Shown here in pieces: positions 1 through 10,203 of a DNA stretch of 59,540 nt. The translations under genes were made by a program, and so were the position numbers. This stretch comes from Deltaproteobacteria bacterium RIFCSPHIGHO2_02_FULL_44_16 (lineage in GTDB: Bacteria; UBA10199; 2-02-FULL-44-16). The stretch's first letter is position 1. Every line of letters begins with the position of its first letter. A model generated the notes under the pieces. It saw only the letters and a program-made list of their open reading frames with translations. It was not told the DNA's origin and made no database searches. The stretch is taken from contig MGRM01000020.1 in the NCBI GenBank assembly GCA_001798185.1, forward strand, positions 1 to 59,540. The letters are read 5' to 3'.

Positions 1-413
<413 letters not shown>

Positions 414-532
414 AACTTTAAATATGCAAAGCTACTGTTACTTGCCTTGCACTTTTTTTATATGACAAGATTGTCATTCCTAAAAAGGAATGACCCCGCT
501 CAACACAATTAAAAAATTGAGACGCTATTCAG

Positions 533-545
533 TTTTCAAAGAGCA
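533..545 (-). promoter_or_regulatory. boxA-like rRNA antitermination site in the 16S leader
   Basis: Read on the minus strand this is TGCTCTTTGAAAA, which closely matches the boxA element bound by NusB/S10 in rRNA leaders. It lies between the rrn promoter and the 16S 5' end, as expected for an antitermination signal. A short hairpin (GTCATTCC/GGAATGAC, about 472-492) lies between it and the gene. Confidence 0.65.
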
Positions 546-662
546 GGCAGAACAAAAACATTCCTCATGACGATCTCCCGCCATGAGAGATATAGATAAT
601 TCAGCAAAAAAACTTTTCAATAATTCACTCTTCGGAGGACTATCCCCGCAAGGGAGGTCGTT

Positions 663-690
663 TCTATAAAAAAAGCGATAAGACTGTCAA
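663..690 (-). promoter_or_regulatory. rRNA operon promoter
   Basis: On the minus strand a perfect -35 TTGACA (685-690) is followed after 16 bp by TATAGA (663-668). The 16-bp spacer and near-consensus boxes are typical of rRNA promoters. It points into the 16S leader about 250 nt upstream of the mature 5' end and lies downstream of tyrS, so rrn appears to have its own promoter. The 414-807 interval holds this promoter, the leader with boxA and a possible tyrS terminator; no gene is seen in it. Confidence 0.75.
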
Positions 691-761
691 CAGCATTCTT
701 CTCGAAATTTCACTTTTTTCTTTTATTCTTCGCACCTCAAACAACATTCCAAGTTATCTTG

Positions 762-802
762 AAAAATCAGTCCTTTAAAAACCAATTCTGAACTGATGTT
801 TT
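762..802 (-). terminator. possible terminator after tyrS
   Basis: Just downstream of the tyrS stop on the minus strand, ATCAGTTC and GGACTGAT can pair (one G-T) around a long loop of about 19 nt and are followed by TTTTTC. The long loop makes this a modest candidate for an intrinsic terminator separating tyrS from the rrn promoter. Confidence 0.35.
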
Positions 803-807
803 ATCCT

Positions 808-2007
808 TTAGGAAGAGACGTTCACACGCACAAATTGGCGTTTTCCGACTTGAACCACATGTTCTCCTGAAGGGAGCTTTAAATGAGCATCTTTTATCTT
901 TTCCTCGTTCACTCGAATGCCCCCTTGCGCAATAAGCCGTCGACATTCACTTCCACTTTTGACGACTCCCTCCTCCACCAACCATTTATAAAGCGGAGTT
1001 TCTTTCTGAATAGAAATTGCGAGCATTTCCTCTGGATTTTTCTTTTGGGAAAAAATGCGCTCAAATTCTTTATGTGCATCAGCAGCAGATTGTTGATGGT
1101 GAAAACGAGTTACCATTTCAGATGCGAGATTTATTTTTACTTGCTTGGGATGCAGTGTTCCCTCTTGAACCTCTTTTTTCATACGCTCAATCATACTGAA
1201 ATCTTTTTCTGAAAGAAGCTTATAATACTCCCACATCTGATCATCAGAAAGTGACATTACTTTTCCAAACATTTCACGCGGAGTGTCTGTGATGCCAATT
1301 GAATTTCCATAACTCTTACTCATTTTCTGAACACCATCAGTGCCTACGAGAAGCGGAACGGTGATCACAATCTGCGGTTCTTGACCTGCATCGCGCTGAA
1401 GCTCGCGTCCTAGAAGCAAATTAAAAATTTGATCTGTTCCTCCGAGTTCCACATCTGCTTTGAGTTCCACAGAATCTTGCGCTTGAAGAAGAGGATAAAG
1501 AAATTCATGAAGTGAAATTGAAGATTGTGCAGTATATCTTTTTTTAAAATCATCGCGCTCTAACATACGAGCAACCGTCGCATGCGCAGACAATCGAACA
1601 ACGTCAACAGCACTCATCTTTCCAAGCCATTCAGAATTAAAACAAACTTTCGTTTTTTTCTTTTCTAAAATTTTAAATGCTTGATCCGTATATGTCTTAC
1701 TGTTCTCTCGAATCTCTTTTTCAGTCAGATGTGGTCTTGCTTCATTTCTACCGGATGGATCTCCAATACGCGCGGTAAAATCTCCGACGACAAAAACCAC
1801 ACGATGACCGAAATCTTGAAATTGTTTTAGTTTCTGCATCACCACCGTATGACCGAGATGCAGGTCTGGTGATGTGGGATCAAATCCTGCTTTGATTGTC
1901 AGCGGCTTTCCTCGATTCAACTTTTTGAGAAGTTCTTCCTCATTGATGAAATCTACTGTTGCTCGTTTGATCAGCGCAATCTGCTCTTCAAAAGTTTTTT
2001 TCGACAT
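808..2007 (-). CDS. tyrS: Tyrosine--tRNA ligase
   Basis: Class I aminoacyl-tRNA synthetase that charges tRNA-Tyr in the cytoplasm. The 399-aa product carries the HIGH-type motif PDLHLGHT near residue 48 and the KMSKS signature (QKMSKSYGN) near residue 230. A C-terminal S4-like RNA-binding domain follows ([20 protein letters not shown]). Length and motif order suit the shorter bacterial TyrS subgroup in which the HIGH motif reads HLGH. The ATG at 2007 overlaps the end of the ymdB-like gene by 20 bp, so it is probably translationally coupled. It is the last gene of the minus-strand RNA-metabolism cluster before the rrn promoter. Confidence 0.96.
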   Translation of the reverse strand: MSKKTFEEQIALIKRATVDFINEEELLKKLNRGKPLTIKAGFDPTSPDLHLGHTVVMQKLKQFQDFGHRVVFVVGDFTARIGDPSGRNEARPHLTEKEIRENSKTYTDQAFKILEKKKTKVCFNSEWLGKMSAVDVVRLSAHATVARMLERDDFKKRYTAQSSISLHEFLYPLLQAQDSVELKADVELGGTDQIFNLLLGRELQRDAGQEPQIVITVPLLVGTDGVQKMSKSYGNSIGITDTPREMFGKVMSLSDDQMWEYYKLLSEKDFSMIERMKKEVQEGTLHPKQVKINLASEMVTRFHHQQSAADAHKEFERIFSQKKNPEEMLAISIQKETPLYKWLVEEGVVKSGSECRRLIAQGGIRVNEEKIKDAHLKLPSGEHVVQVGKRQFVRVNVSS

Positions 2008-2788
2008 ATTCGCGTATCCTTACAATGGAAAAAGTTTTTCCTGACCGTTCATCAATGTCGAGCAAAATTCCTTCGAGTCGCACATCACCTTCCGCAACTT
2101 CATATCGACTTTTTTTGCCTGTCAGAAATCTTTCAAGCGCAATATCTTTATCGAGACCAACAACTGAAGCATGTGGCCCCGTCATCCCGAGATCAGAAAT
2201 ATATGCCATTCCTTTGGGCATGATCTGTTCATCCGCCGTTTGAACGTGTGTATGCGTCCCCCACAACGCAGATACTCGACCATCAAGATACCACGCAAGC
2301 GCGCGTTTTTCACTTGTCGCTTCAGCATGAAAATCGACCACAATACAGGAAGTTTTTTCTTTGAGAGCAGGAAGAAGTTGATCTATGGCTTGAAAAGGAT
2401 CACCCACTTCAGCCCCCTTTCCTTCCATGAAAACTCTTCCTTGAAGTGAAATGACCGCAAGTTTTGGCCCCTTTCTGGTCGTGAAGAGAAACCAACCTTT
2501 TCCCGGAAGATTCGCTTTTACATTTTCCGGACGTAAAAGGGGGCCAGATTCGAGTGAAGGATAAATACTTTGATGCTCGAGCGTATGATTCCCAGCCGTT
2601 AACACATCGACATTATTTTTCAAAATCGCCTCTGCAATGTCAGGCGTAAGACCTCTCCCGTGCGCTGCATTCTCTGCATTGGCAACAACGACATCGACCT
2701 GATGCCGATCGATAAGCTGCGGCACCAGAGTTTGAATCGCTTTTCGACCAGGTTTTCCAAAAATATCACCAATTGCTAAAATTCTCAT
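1988..2788 (-). CDS. YmdB-type metallophosphoesterase (TIGR00282 family)
   Basis: A 266-aa calcineurin-like phosphoesterase. It starts [15 protein letters not shown], has the metal-binding [10 protein letters not shown] and TAGNHTLEH segments and ends with a [12 protein letters not shown] block, the order seen in the YmdB family (2',3'-cyclic nucleotide phosphodiesterases in Bacillus). The longer frame upstream would enter rny; the ATG at 2788 lies one base past the rny stop and gives the family N-terminus. rny-ymdB adjacency is a widely conserved pairing in RNA turnover. The natural substrate here is unknown. Confidence 0.9.
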   Translation of the reverse strand: MRILAIGDIFGKPGRKAIQTLVPQLIDRHQVDVVVANAENAAHGRGLTPDIAEAILKNNVDVLTAGNHTLEHQSIYPSLESGPLLRPENVKANLPGKGWFLFTTRKGPKLAVISLQGRVFMEGKGAEVGDPFQAIDQLLPALKEKTSCIVVDFHAEATSEKRALAWYLDGRVSALWGTHTHVQTADEQIMPKGMAYISDLGMTGPHASVVGLDKDIALERFLTGKKSRYEVAEGDVRLEGILLDIDERSGKTFSIVRIREYVEKNF

Positions 2789-2789
2789 G

Positions 2790-4355
2790 TTACTTGGCGT
2801 ACTCAGTTGACCGGATCTCACGAATGACCGTTACCTTGATTTGCCCTGGATAGGTCATCTCTTCTTCGATTTTTTTTGCAATATCTTTACACAACACAAG
2901 AGACTCAGCATCATTGAGCTGTTCATTTTGCACCATGACTCGAATTTCGCGTCCCGCTTGAATGGCGTACGCTTTTTCAACTCCTTTAAATGAAGTGGAA
3001 ATACGCTCAAGTTCTTCAATGCGTTTGACATACGCTTCAAGCACTTCTCGACGCGCACCCGGACGCGCACCTGAAAGTGCGTCAGCTGCATCAACTAATA
3101 AATCAAGCGCTGTCTCTTGCGGAATATCTTCATGATGCGCACCGACCGCGTGATAAATATCAGATGCCTCGCCATATTTTTTGCAATACTCCATTCCCAC
3201 AAGCGCGTGGCCACCTTCTGCTTCATGTGATACTGCTTTGCCGATATCATGCAAAAGGGCTGCGCGCTTTGCTGTTTGTTGATTCAGTCCAAGTTCAGCA
3301 GCCATCATGCCGCAGATATGAGCAACTTCAATGGAGTGCTGTAAAATATTTTGCGCATAACTAAAGCGATATTTTAAAGCCCCCAACAATTTCATTAATT
3401 CCAGATGCATATTCGTGATATTGAGATCGAGGCAAACTTTTTCTCCTGTTTCTTTCATCGAAGTTTCAACTTCTTTGGTCACCTTCGCAACCATCTCTTC
3501 AATACGCGTTGGGTGAATACGACCATCGGCAATGAGATTTACCAGAGTAAGTCGCGCAATTTCTCGACGCACAGGATTAAATCCGGAAATAATGACAGCC
3601 TCAGGAGTATCATCGATCATAATATCAACACCAGTCGCTGCTTCAAGGGCCCGGATATTACGCCCTTCACGACCAATGATTCTTCCTTTCATCTCATCGT
3701 TTGGGAGTTGGACAACGGAGACTGTTCGTTCCGCACTATATTCAGAAGCAAGACGTTCAATCGCAATTGAGATAATATGTTTCGCTTTTTTATCAGCATC
3801 CTCTTTTACCTGCTGTTCGATTTCCTGAATCCTCTTCGCAGCATCTCTCTTCACTTCCTCAAGCAACGCATCTTTTAATTCTCGTTTTGCATCTTCAGCT
3901 GAAAGACCACTGACACGTTCAAGAGATTTTTTGATTTCAGAAACAAGATCGGCATAACGTTTTTCAAGACCTTCGGCGTGACGTTGCCGATCCGTAAGAG
4001 ACTGTTCCTTAGATTTGAGTTCATCTCCCTTTTTTTCCAATGTCTCAAAACGTTTCTCCAGTGCATCTTCTTTTGTTTGAAGACGTTTTTCAGTTTGATG
4101 AAACTCTTCTTGTCGACGCTGCATCTCTCGCTCAAGAACTTCTTTGGCTTTCAGCTGCGCCTCTTTCGCTTCAAGCTCAGCCTCTTTTCGAATCGAGTCA
4201 GCTTTGGCACCGGCATCTTTTAAAATTTCTTCTACTCTCTGTTTGGCATCATGAAGTTTTGTTTTGCCAATCCGATTTCGGAAAAAGATTCCAAGACCAA
4301 CGCCAATACCCAACGATGCTATAAAAACGATTGCAACGATCCAAAGTTCAATCAT
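2790..4355 (-). CDS. rny: Ribonuclease Y
   Basis: Membrane-anchored endoribonuclease that initiates mRNA decay. The 521-aa product has an N-terminal transmembrane helix (ELWIVAIVFIASLGIGVGLG), a long charged coiled coil to about residue 190, a KH domain with GRIIGREGRNIRALE, and an HD domain with AALLHDIGKA as the metal-binding catalytic motif. ATG codons at 4361 and 4355 and a GTG at 4358 compete; the Shine-Dalgarno GGAGG sits only 1 nt from the first but 7 nt from the ATG at 4355, so that start is preferred. The gene follows the 6S RNA and is 1 bp from the ymdB-like gene. Confidence 0.96.
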   Translation of the reverse strand: MIELWIVAIVFIASLGIGVGLGIFFRNRIGKTKLHDAKQRVEEILKDAGAKADSIRKEAELEAKEAQLKAKEVLEREMQRRQEEFHQTEKRLQTKEDALEKRFETLEKKGDELKSKEQSLTDRQRHAEGLEKRYADLVSEIKKSLERVSGLSAEDAKRELKDALLEEVKRDAAKRIQEIEQQVKEDADKKAKHIISIAIERLASEYSAERTVSVVQLPNDEMKGRIIGREGRNIRALEAATGVDIMIDDTPEAVIISGFNPVRREIARLTLVNLIADGRIHPTRIEEMVAKVTKEVETSMKETGEKVCLDLNITNMHLELMKLLGALKYRFSYAQNILQHSIEVAHICGMMAAELGLNQQTAKRAALLHDIGKAVSHEAEGGHALVGMEYCKKYGEASDIYHAVGAHHEDIPQETALDLLVDAADALSGARPGARREVLEAYVKRIEELERISTSFKGVEKAYAIQAGREIRVMVQNEQLNDAESLVLCKDIAKKIEEEMTYPGQIKVTVIREIRSTEYAK

Positions 4356-4596
4356 CACCATGCCTCCTTGTGGACGTAAAAATAAATTTTCGGGGAATGT
4401 GGATCTGATAATGCGTTAAGCGGGCAAAACAAAAATCACCTTCTGAAATCTTAACACTGAGGTAGTGTTTGTTTCATGTGCCACTTACGCAATCTTAATT
4501 CTATACACTCAAAAAGAATCATGGAGAACTTAAGCTCTCATCATTTCATCATCCAGGTTCACCCGTACTACGAACGCATCATCTGATAAAAAAAAA

Positions 4597-4808
4597 CCCC
4601 CGTCAAGGCCGTGTGGCATCACCATTTTGAACCCTGAAAATCAGGTGGGAATCATATTGCTGCTTCAGGCTTCCCCCGCACCATAAACTCTAAGAGCACT
4701 CTCTTAGAGTCAACGGCACAGGGGCATGCTCACCACAACAAGAGACAATCCCCAAACGGTGCCTGTAGGTTCTAAATGAAAAAACACCAAACTCGTACCT
4801 CACAGGGG
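4597..4808 (-). ncRNA. ssrS: 6S RNA
   Basis: Between zapA and rny, with no ORF. The minus strand contains GGTGAGCATGCCC, matching the hallmark GGTGAGCATGCTCGG segment of proteobacterial 6S RNA, then a hairpin (CTCTAAGAGAGTGCTCTTAGAG) and GGGGGAAGCCTGAAGCAGC, resembling the conserved GAAGCC segment. The ends can pair: CCCCTGTGAGG at the 5' end with CCTTGACGGGGG at the 3' end, followed by nine T residues that would serve as terminator. Position directly after zapA matches E. coli. 6S RNA binds and inhibits the sigma-70 holoenzyme. At about 212 nt it is longer than the 184-nt E. coli RNA. Confidence 0.85.
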
Positions 4809-4819
4809 CTTTTTTTCAA

Positions 4820-5137
4820 TTAGAGCTGAAGATCAATGAGCTCAATCAAATCTTGAATCTTCTTTTCCATCTCTTTGATTTTTATCTCTTTTTCTTCTCT
4901 ATAACGGAGATATTCATCCGTAATATTCATGGCTCCCAAAATAGCAACATTCGTTGAAGCAACCGATTTCGTACTTTGAAGCACTTCATTAATTCGATCA
5001 TTTACAAAATTGGCAACACGCGAAACATAATCTTCAGTTGACGCACTCCGAACTTGAAGTTTCTGTCCCATAATCGAAACTTCAATCGGTTTGCGAATAG
5101 CAGGTCGCTTTAACTCGTCTCTTTTTAGTTCATCCAT
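4820..5137 (-). CDS. zapA: Cell division protein ZapA
   Basis: A 105-aa FtsZ-ring associated protein. The N-terminal region (RKPIEVSIMGQKLQVRS) matches the ZapA head domain, followed by a segment resembling its D-x-V-x-x-V-A core (TEDYVSRVANFVNDRINEV) and a C-terminal coiled coil (EEKEIKIKEMEKKIQDLIELIDLQL region). The frame is open upstream, but the ATG at 5137 gives the usual family length; translation from further up would overlap rnr. The 6S RNA follows within about 12 bp, a synteny shared with many Proteobacteria. Confidence 0.88.
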   Translation of the reverse strand: MDELKRDELKRPAIRKPIEVSIMGQKLQVRSASTEDYVSRVANFVNDRINEVLQSTKSVASTNVAILGAMNITDEYLRYREEKEIKIKEMEKKIQDLIELIDLQL

Positions 5138-5168
5138 AAAAGCATGATAGAAGTGGTAGTTTGCCAAG

Positions 5169-7091
5169 TCAAGTAGGAAGGAGAGAGAAAACAATTTCTC
5201 GCTTCACCACATCGACGGTTTGAATTTTAATTTTTATTCGATCCCCGATACGAAAACGGTTTTCCGGCCTTTTTCCATGAAGAACCATCCCCTTTTCATC
5301 AAAGACATAATGGTCTCCACGAAGTGATTGAAGAGGAACTAATCCCTCAACAAAGTACGCGATCAATTGAACAAAAAAACCGAACTTCGTGATATGAGAA
5401 ACAACTCCTTCAAATTCTTCTCCAACGCGCTCGCGCATAAAAAAGGAGGCGTAGAGCTTTGCTGACTCTCGTTCTGCCTCCATTGAAACTCGCTCACGCT
5501 GAGATGCCTGCACTGAAGTTTCATGAAGAATGATATCAGGTATGCGAGTCGGTTTTGGTTCTGAAAATTTGAGCCCTTTTTTTAAGAGTCGATGAATCAC
5601 TACATCGGGATATCGTCGAATCGGAGAAGTAAAATGACAATAGCATGAAGAGGCAAGCCCAAAGTGCCCACGATTTTCGTGACTGTAGACCGCCTTTGCC
5701 ATCGAACGAAGAAGTTGATGATTGACCATTCGCTCTTCTGGCTTTCCTCGCAATGCTTCGACAATTTTTGCGAGACTCATCGGCGAAACACTCTTCTCCA
5801 AAAAGAAACGGTATCCTAAATTATGAAGCAGAATGGAAAACTCCCGAAGTTTTCTGGGCTCGGGAGCTTCATGAATGCGATAAATACACCCCTGTCTCTT
5901 TTCGGTTAAAAATTCTGCAACAGCTTCATTCGCAGCGATCATAAATTCTTCGATCATCATATGACCAATATGCCGCTCAGCTTTGACAATTTCTTCAATG
6001 GCACCTTGAAGATCGAGAACAATTTCTGGTTCTGGCAAATCAAAATCAATGGATCCGCGCTTCAGCCGTTTCCGACGCAGTCGTTCAAAACATGCTTTCA
6101 TCGTTTCGAGGGGATCGATAAGGTCGCCGACTGCATCTCGTGCTGATTTTTTCTTCTCCAAAAAAATGCGCTTGATATCCGTATAGGTCATGCGACGGCG
6201 ACTACGAATCACACTCACACTAAATGCGCGATCGACGACTTCACCCTGTTCATTAATATCCATTCTTGCAGTCATCGTCAGACGATCTTCGTTCGCTCTC
6301 AGACTACACAAATCATTCGAAAGTTTTTCCGGAAGCATCGGAAGACACGTTCCAGGAAGATAGACCGAGGTGGCACGTTTATAGGCTTCGTGATCCAGAT
6401 CCGTCCCGGGGAGAACAAAATGGGAAACGTCAGCGATGGAAACCCAGAGTCGAATAATGTTGTCATTGATCCACTCCGCAGTCACCGCATCATCAAAGTC
6501 TTTGGCAGTCTCACCATCAATCGTCACAAAAGGGAGATGGCGTAAATCTTCTCTCCCTTCCAGATGACGCGGAAGCATTTTCTTCTCTTCTGCTTCATGC
6601 GTTACCTTCTGCGGAAACTCTCGAGGAAGTTGATGTCGCACAATCACGGCGAGAAGTTCGGTGGCAAGCCCACCGCGCTCACCCAAAACTTCGACAACTT
6701 CCCCTTCCATGGTCTGTTTCTCATCGGGATATCGCGTAATGCGAACAATGACATTTTCTCCGTGATGCGCACCATTTACTTTTTCGTGTGCAATAAGAAT
6801 TTGATGCTGAACACGTTCATCGCTTGAAATGGCTCGATACGATTTCCCAACTTTCTCAAGACGTGCAATAAGTTGATGAACTCGCCGCTCCACAACAGCA
6901 ACGATTTTCCCTTCTTGCTTTCCTTTATACGTTTGAAGTTCTACTTCGACGAGATCCGTATGAAGAGCACCGCCCACATACCTCGCAGGGATAAAAATAT
7001 CGTCTTGATCCTTATCGACATTCATCGGTTCGACAAAACCATAGCCATCACGATGAAGTCGGAGAATGCCTTGAAGCTGCGCTTTTTTCAT
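5169..7091 (-). CDS. rnr: Ribonuclease R
   Basis: A 640-aa RNase II/R-family 3'-5' exoribonuclease. After an N-terminal OB/cold-shock region (GILRLHRDGYGFVEP, DIFIPARYVGGAL) comes the RNB domain with the catalytic acidic cluster TIDGETAKDFDDAV, then SPIRRYPDVVIHRLL, and a C-terminal S1 domain (GVVSHITKFGFFVQL). The ATG at 7091 is preferred because GAGGAGG lies just before it; an upstream ATG at 7127 would extend into the thioesterase gene. The 4-bp overlap with that gene suggests coupling. Confidence 0.95.
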   Translation of the reverse strand: MKKAQLQGILRLHRDGYGFVEPMNVDKDQDDIFIPARYVGGALHTDLVEVELQTYKGKQEGKIVAVVERRVHQLIARLEKVGKSYRAISSDERVQHQILIAHEKVNGAHHGENVIVRITRYPDEKQTMEGEVVEVLGERGGLATELLAVIVRHQLPREFPQKVTHEAEEKKMLPRHLEGREDLRHLPFVTIDGETAKDFDDAVTAEWINDNIIRLWVSIADVSHFVLPGTDLDHEAYKRATSVYLPGTCLPMLPEKLSNDLCSLRANEDRLTMTARMDINEQGEVVDRAFSVSVIRSRRRMTYTDIKRIFLEKKKSARDAVGDLIDPLETMKACFERLRRKRLKRGSIDFDLPEPEIVLDLQGAIEEIVKAERHIGHMMIEEFMIAANEAVAEFLTEKRQGCIYRIHEAPEPRKLREFSILLHNLGYRFFLEKSVSPMSLAKIVEALRGKPEERMVNHQLLRSMAKAVYSHENRGHFGLASSCYCHFTSPIRRYPDVVIHRLLKKGLKFSEPKPTRIPDIILHETSVQASQRERVSMEAERESAKLYASFFMRERVGEEFEGVVSHITKFGFFVQLIAYFVEGLVPLQSLRGDHYVFDEKGMVLHGKRPENRFRIGDRIKIKIQTVDVVKREIVFSLLPT

Positions 7092-7597
7092 TTCCTCCTC
7101 ATTGCTTGAAAGCGTTTTTCTTTCCATTCAAGACGATGCATCCGTCGTTCTTTCCCTTCTCGAAATCGTCGTTTCTCTACTTCTGTTTCTGGAATAACTG
7201 GCGGAACTGGTGTGGGCTTTCCTTTTTCATCAAGCGCTACAAAAGTGAGATAAGCAGCTGCGGTATGTTTGATCACGCCGGTACGTGGATTTTCCGCCTC
7301 CACTCGAACACCGACTTCAAGAGAAGTGGTGTGCGTCACATTGACCGAAGCCTTCAAGGTCACAATATCGCCGAGATAAACAGGATGCAAAAAGTGGAGC
7401 TCATCCATCGAAGCCGTGACACAGATGCGACGCGTATGGCGACTCGCACAAACTGCAGCCGCAAGATCGATCCACGCCATAATGGATCCGCCAAAAATAG
7501 TGCCGAGAGAGTTCGTATCTGCAGGTTGGACAAAGTGGGTCGCCTCTACATGTGAGGTTTTCACTGACTTGCCTTGAAGGGGTTTCAATTTTTTCAC
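7088..7597 (-). CDS. Acyl-CoA thioesterase, hotdog fold (YciA/BFIT-like)
   Basis: A 169-aa single-hotdog protein that would hydrolyse acyl-CoA thioesters in the cytoplasm. Diagnostic segments are ADTNSLGTIFGGSIMAWIDLAAA near residues 27-47, with the active-site-region Asn/Asp and GG, and DELHFLHPVYLGDIVTLKA. The C-terminus is a strongly basic, Arg/Lys-rich helix (RRFREGKERRMHRLEWKEKRF) not needed for the fold. Start is a GTG at 7597. It heads the minus-strand cluster and is divergent from hppA. Substrate range cannot be read from sequence. Confidence 0.88.
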   Translation of the reverse strand: MKKLKPLQGKSVKTSHVEATHFVQPADTNSLGTIFGGSIMAWIDLAAAVCASRHTRRICVTASMDELHFLHPVYLGDIVTLKASVNVTHTTSLEVGVRVEAENPRTGVIKHTAAAYLTFVALDEKGKPTPVPPVIPETEVEKRRFREGKERRMHRLEWKEKRFQAMRRK

Positions 7598-7714
7598 GCG
7601 GATGAATGTGGCACATTTATTTTATGACAGCAAGCCTACTTCCAATCCTTGACGAATAAGATAATTTTGGTAGTAGACACACTTCACAATGACCTTGGGA
7701 TAAGGAGAGATATT

Positions 7715-10189
7715 ATGTTGAAAAGATTTTTCGTAGGGTGTGCTTCGCTCAGTTTATTCTTCCTCTCATCATCTGCCTTCGCCGGTGAAGCCAATATTCA
7801 AATTCCCGATTTAACGCTCGCCAACTTTGTGATTTTTGGCAAAAACGTGACGGGACTGTCGCTTATGTACTGGGGACTTGTCGTTTGTGTGATTGGAGTT
7901 ATTTTCGGATTCGTGAAATATATGAAAACGAAGGCGCTTCCTGTTCACTCTTCCATGGAAGAAGTTTCCAATACGATTTGGGAAACCTGTAAAACCTATC
8001 TCATACAACAGGGGAAATTTTTAGGACTCTTATGGCTCCTCGTTGCCGCGTGCATAGCGTATTACTTCTATAGCCTGCAACATTCATCTGTTTCCAGTAC
8101 GCTGGTGATTTTGGCATCTTCAATTCTCGGCATCGCCGGTTCTTACGGAGTCGCGTGGTTTGGTATTCGCATTAATACCCGAGCCAACTCCCGCACTGCG
8201 TTTGCGGCCCTTGCAAAAAATCCGATGGAAGTTTTTACAATTCCCTTGCAGTCGGGAATGAGCGTCGGACTTCTTCTGGTCAGCGTTGAACTTTTCTTTA
8301 TGATTTGCATTCTTACCCTTCTCCCTTCGGATTTGGCGGGGCCTTGTTTCATCGGGTTCGCCATTGGAGAATCGTTAGGAGCCAGCGTGCTTCGTATCTG
8401 CGGAGGTATTTTTACGAAAATTGCTGACATCGGTTCAGACCTCATGAAGATTGTGTTTCATCTTCCTGAAGATGATCCAAAAAATCCAGGAGTCATTGCG
8501 GATTGTACCGGAGACAATGCTGGAGATAGCGTTGGTCCAACAGCCGATGGGTTTGAAACATACGGCGTCACGGGCGTTGCCCTCATTGCTTTTCTTGCCT
8601 TAGTTTTGGTGTTGAAACCAGAAGTGTGCGGACACCTTATCATTTGGATTTTCGCAATGCGAATTTTGATGGTTCTCACCTCCCTTATTTCCTATTACGT
8701 GAATCAAAAAATAAGTAATGATGTGTACGGAGAGAAAAAAGATTTCAATCTCGAAGCTCCTCTCACCCATCTCGTTTGGATCACGTCAGGAGTTTCTATT
8801 GCGGTCACGTTTGGCGCAAGTTACCTTCTTTTAGCAAGCTATGGAAGTCTCTGGTGGGTTCTCTCCGCAATTATCAGCTGCGGAACTGCAGCAGGCGCTC
8901 TCATCCCAGAGTTTACAAAAGTTTTCACGAGCACTCATTCAGCACACGTAAAAGAGGTTGTGAATGCTTCACGTCAAGGAGGCGCTTCTCTCAATATTCT
9001 TTCAGGACTCGTTGCCGGAAATTTTTCTGCATTCTGGCAAGGTTTCTTGATTCTCATTCTCATGTTCATTGCCTCTATGTTTTCGCAAAATGAATCGCTG
9101 ATGTCGCTCATGCCGTCTGAGTATCCTTTTGCAGCGCCGATCTTTGCCTTTGGACTCGTGGCATTCGGTTTCTTAGGGATGGGACCAGTCACCATTGCGG
9201 TCGATAGTTTTGGACCAGTGACCGACAACGCTCAGTCGGTTTACGAACTCTCTCTCATTGAAAAACGCCCTCAGATTAAAGAAGAGATTCGGAAACAATT
9301 TGGATTTGAACCGAACTTCGCGCATGCAAAACATATCCTCGAAAAAGGAGATGGAGCTGGCAACACCTTCAAAGCAACGGCAAAGCCGATGCTCATTGGA
9401 ACTGCGGTGGTAGGAGCAACGACCATGGTCTTCGGGATTATTTTATTACTCGAACATATGTTTGGAAATGTTGTCGTTCGACTCAGTCTTGTTCAACCTG
9501 AAGTCATGTTAGGTCTTTTGATGGGTGGCGCTGTGGTCTATTGGTTTACAGGAGCCTCCATGCAAGCTGTCGTGACCGGAGCCTATCGCGCTGTTGTTTA
9601 TATCAAAGAGAATATCAAACTCGATGGACATCATTCCGCTTCCATTGAAGACAGCAAAAAAGTGGTCGAAATTTGTACCGTCTACGCGCAAAAAGGGATG
9701 ATCAATATCTTCATTGTTATTTTCTCAATGGCGCTTTCACTCGCCTTCTTTGATCCTTACTTTTTTATCGGTTATCTCGTTGGCCTGGCGTTCTTCGGAC
9801 TTTTTCAAGCCATCTTTATGGCGAACGCTGGTGGAGCCTGGGATAACGCCAAGAAAGTCGTGGAAGTCGATCTTCGTCAGAAAAATACACCGCTGCATGA
9901 AGCGTCTGTGGTGGGCGATACTGTGGGCGATCCCTTTAAGGATACTTCATCGGTCGCTTTAAATCCGGTGATTAAATTCACGACCTTGTTTGGACTGCTC
10001 GCAGTTGAAATTGCGGTCACCATGCCAGCATCAATTGTGAAAACTGCAATTGCCGTCGGTTTTCTCGCAATTGCCATCGCTTTCATTCTTCGTTCCTTCT
10101 ATGGGATGCGCATTCCACAAGAGGCATCCAACGTTGCATTGACGACAGAAGAAGAGAGTCTTTCACTGAAAGCTCGTAAAAGCGCATAA
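7715..10189 (+). CDS. hppA: Membrane-bound proton-translocating pyrophosphatase
   Basis: Integral-membrane pyrophosphatase (824 aa, about 16 helices) coupling PPi hydrolysis to ion export. Substrate-site motifs are clear: PEDDPKNPGVIAD followed by GDNAGDSVGPTADGFETYG, and a late GDTVGDPFKDTSS. The segment GNTFKATAKP has Lys where K+-dependent enzymes have Ala, so a K+-independent pump is inferred. The central motif (CTGDNAGDSVGP) differs from the common NVGDNVGDCAG form and resembles the divergent group in Chlorobium and Leptospira. The N-terminus looks like a cleavable signal peptide (SLSLFFLSSSAFAGEA). ATG 7715 is preceded by AAGGAGA. hpnH follows after 14 bp. Confidence 0.95.
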   Translation: MLKRFFVGCASLSLFFLSSSAFAGEANIQIPDLTLANFVIFGKNVTGLSLMYWGLVVCVIGVIFGFVKYMKTKALPVHSSMEEVSNTIWETCKTYLIQQGKFLGLLWLLVAACIAYYFYSLQHSSVSSTLVILASSILGIAGSYGVAWFGIRINTRANSRTAFAALAKNPMEVFTIPLQSGMSVGLLLVSVELFFMICILTLLPSDLAGPCFIGFAIGESLGASVLRICGGIFTKIADIGSDLMKIVFHLPEDDPKNPGVIADCTGDNAGDSVGPTADGFETYGVTGVALIAFLALVLVLKPEVCGHLIIWIFAMRILMVLTSLISYYVNQKISNDVYGEKKDFNLEAPLTHLVWITSGVSIAVTFGASYLLLASYGSLWWVLSAIISCGTAAGALIPEFTKVFTSTHSAHVKEVVNASRQGGASLNILSGLVAGNFSAFWQGFLILILMFIASMFSQNESLMSLMPSEYPFAAPIFAFGLVAFGFLGMGPVTIAVDSFGPVTDNAQSVYELSLIEKRPQIKEEIRKQFGFEPNFAHAKHILEKGDGAGNTFKATAKPMLIGTAVVGATTMVFGIILLLEHMFGNVVVRLSLVQPEVMLGLLMGGAVVYWFTGASMQAVVTGAYRAVVYIKENIKLDGHHSASIEDSKKVVEICTVYAQKGMINIFIVIFSMALSLAFFDPYFFIGYLVGLAFFGLFQAIFMANAGGAWDNAKKVVEVDLRQKNTPLHEASVVGDTVGDPFKDTSSVALNPVIKFTTLFGLLAVEIAVTMPASIVKTAIAVGFLAIAIAFILRSFYGMRIPQEASNVALTTEEESLSLKARKSA

Positions 10190-10203
10190 ATTTGGAGGAG
10201 TAT

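Noticed and set aside
4362-4596. Additional small RNA or riboswitch between 6S RNA and rny
   Set aside because: The 235-bp interval has no conserved motif or clear stem series that I can recognise; it is probably the rny promoter and leader.
8143-8445. Minus-strand ORF inside hppA, and many others like it across the window
   Set aside because: It lies opposite a clear membrane protein and has no recognisable domain or ribosome binding site; treated as an antisense shadow.
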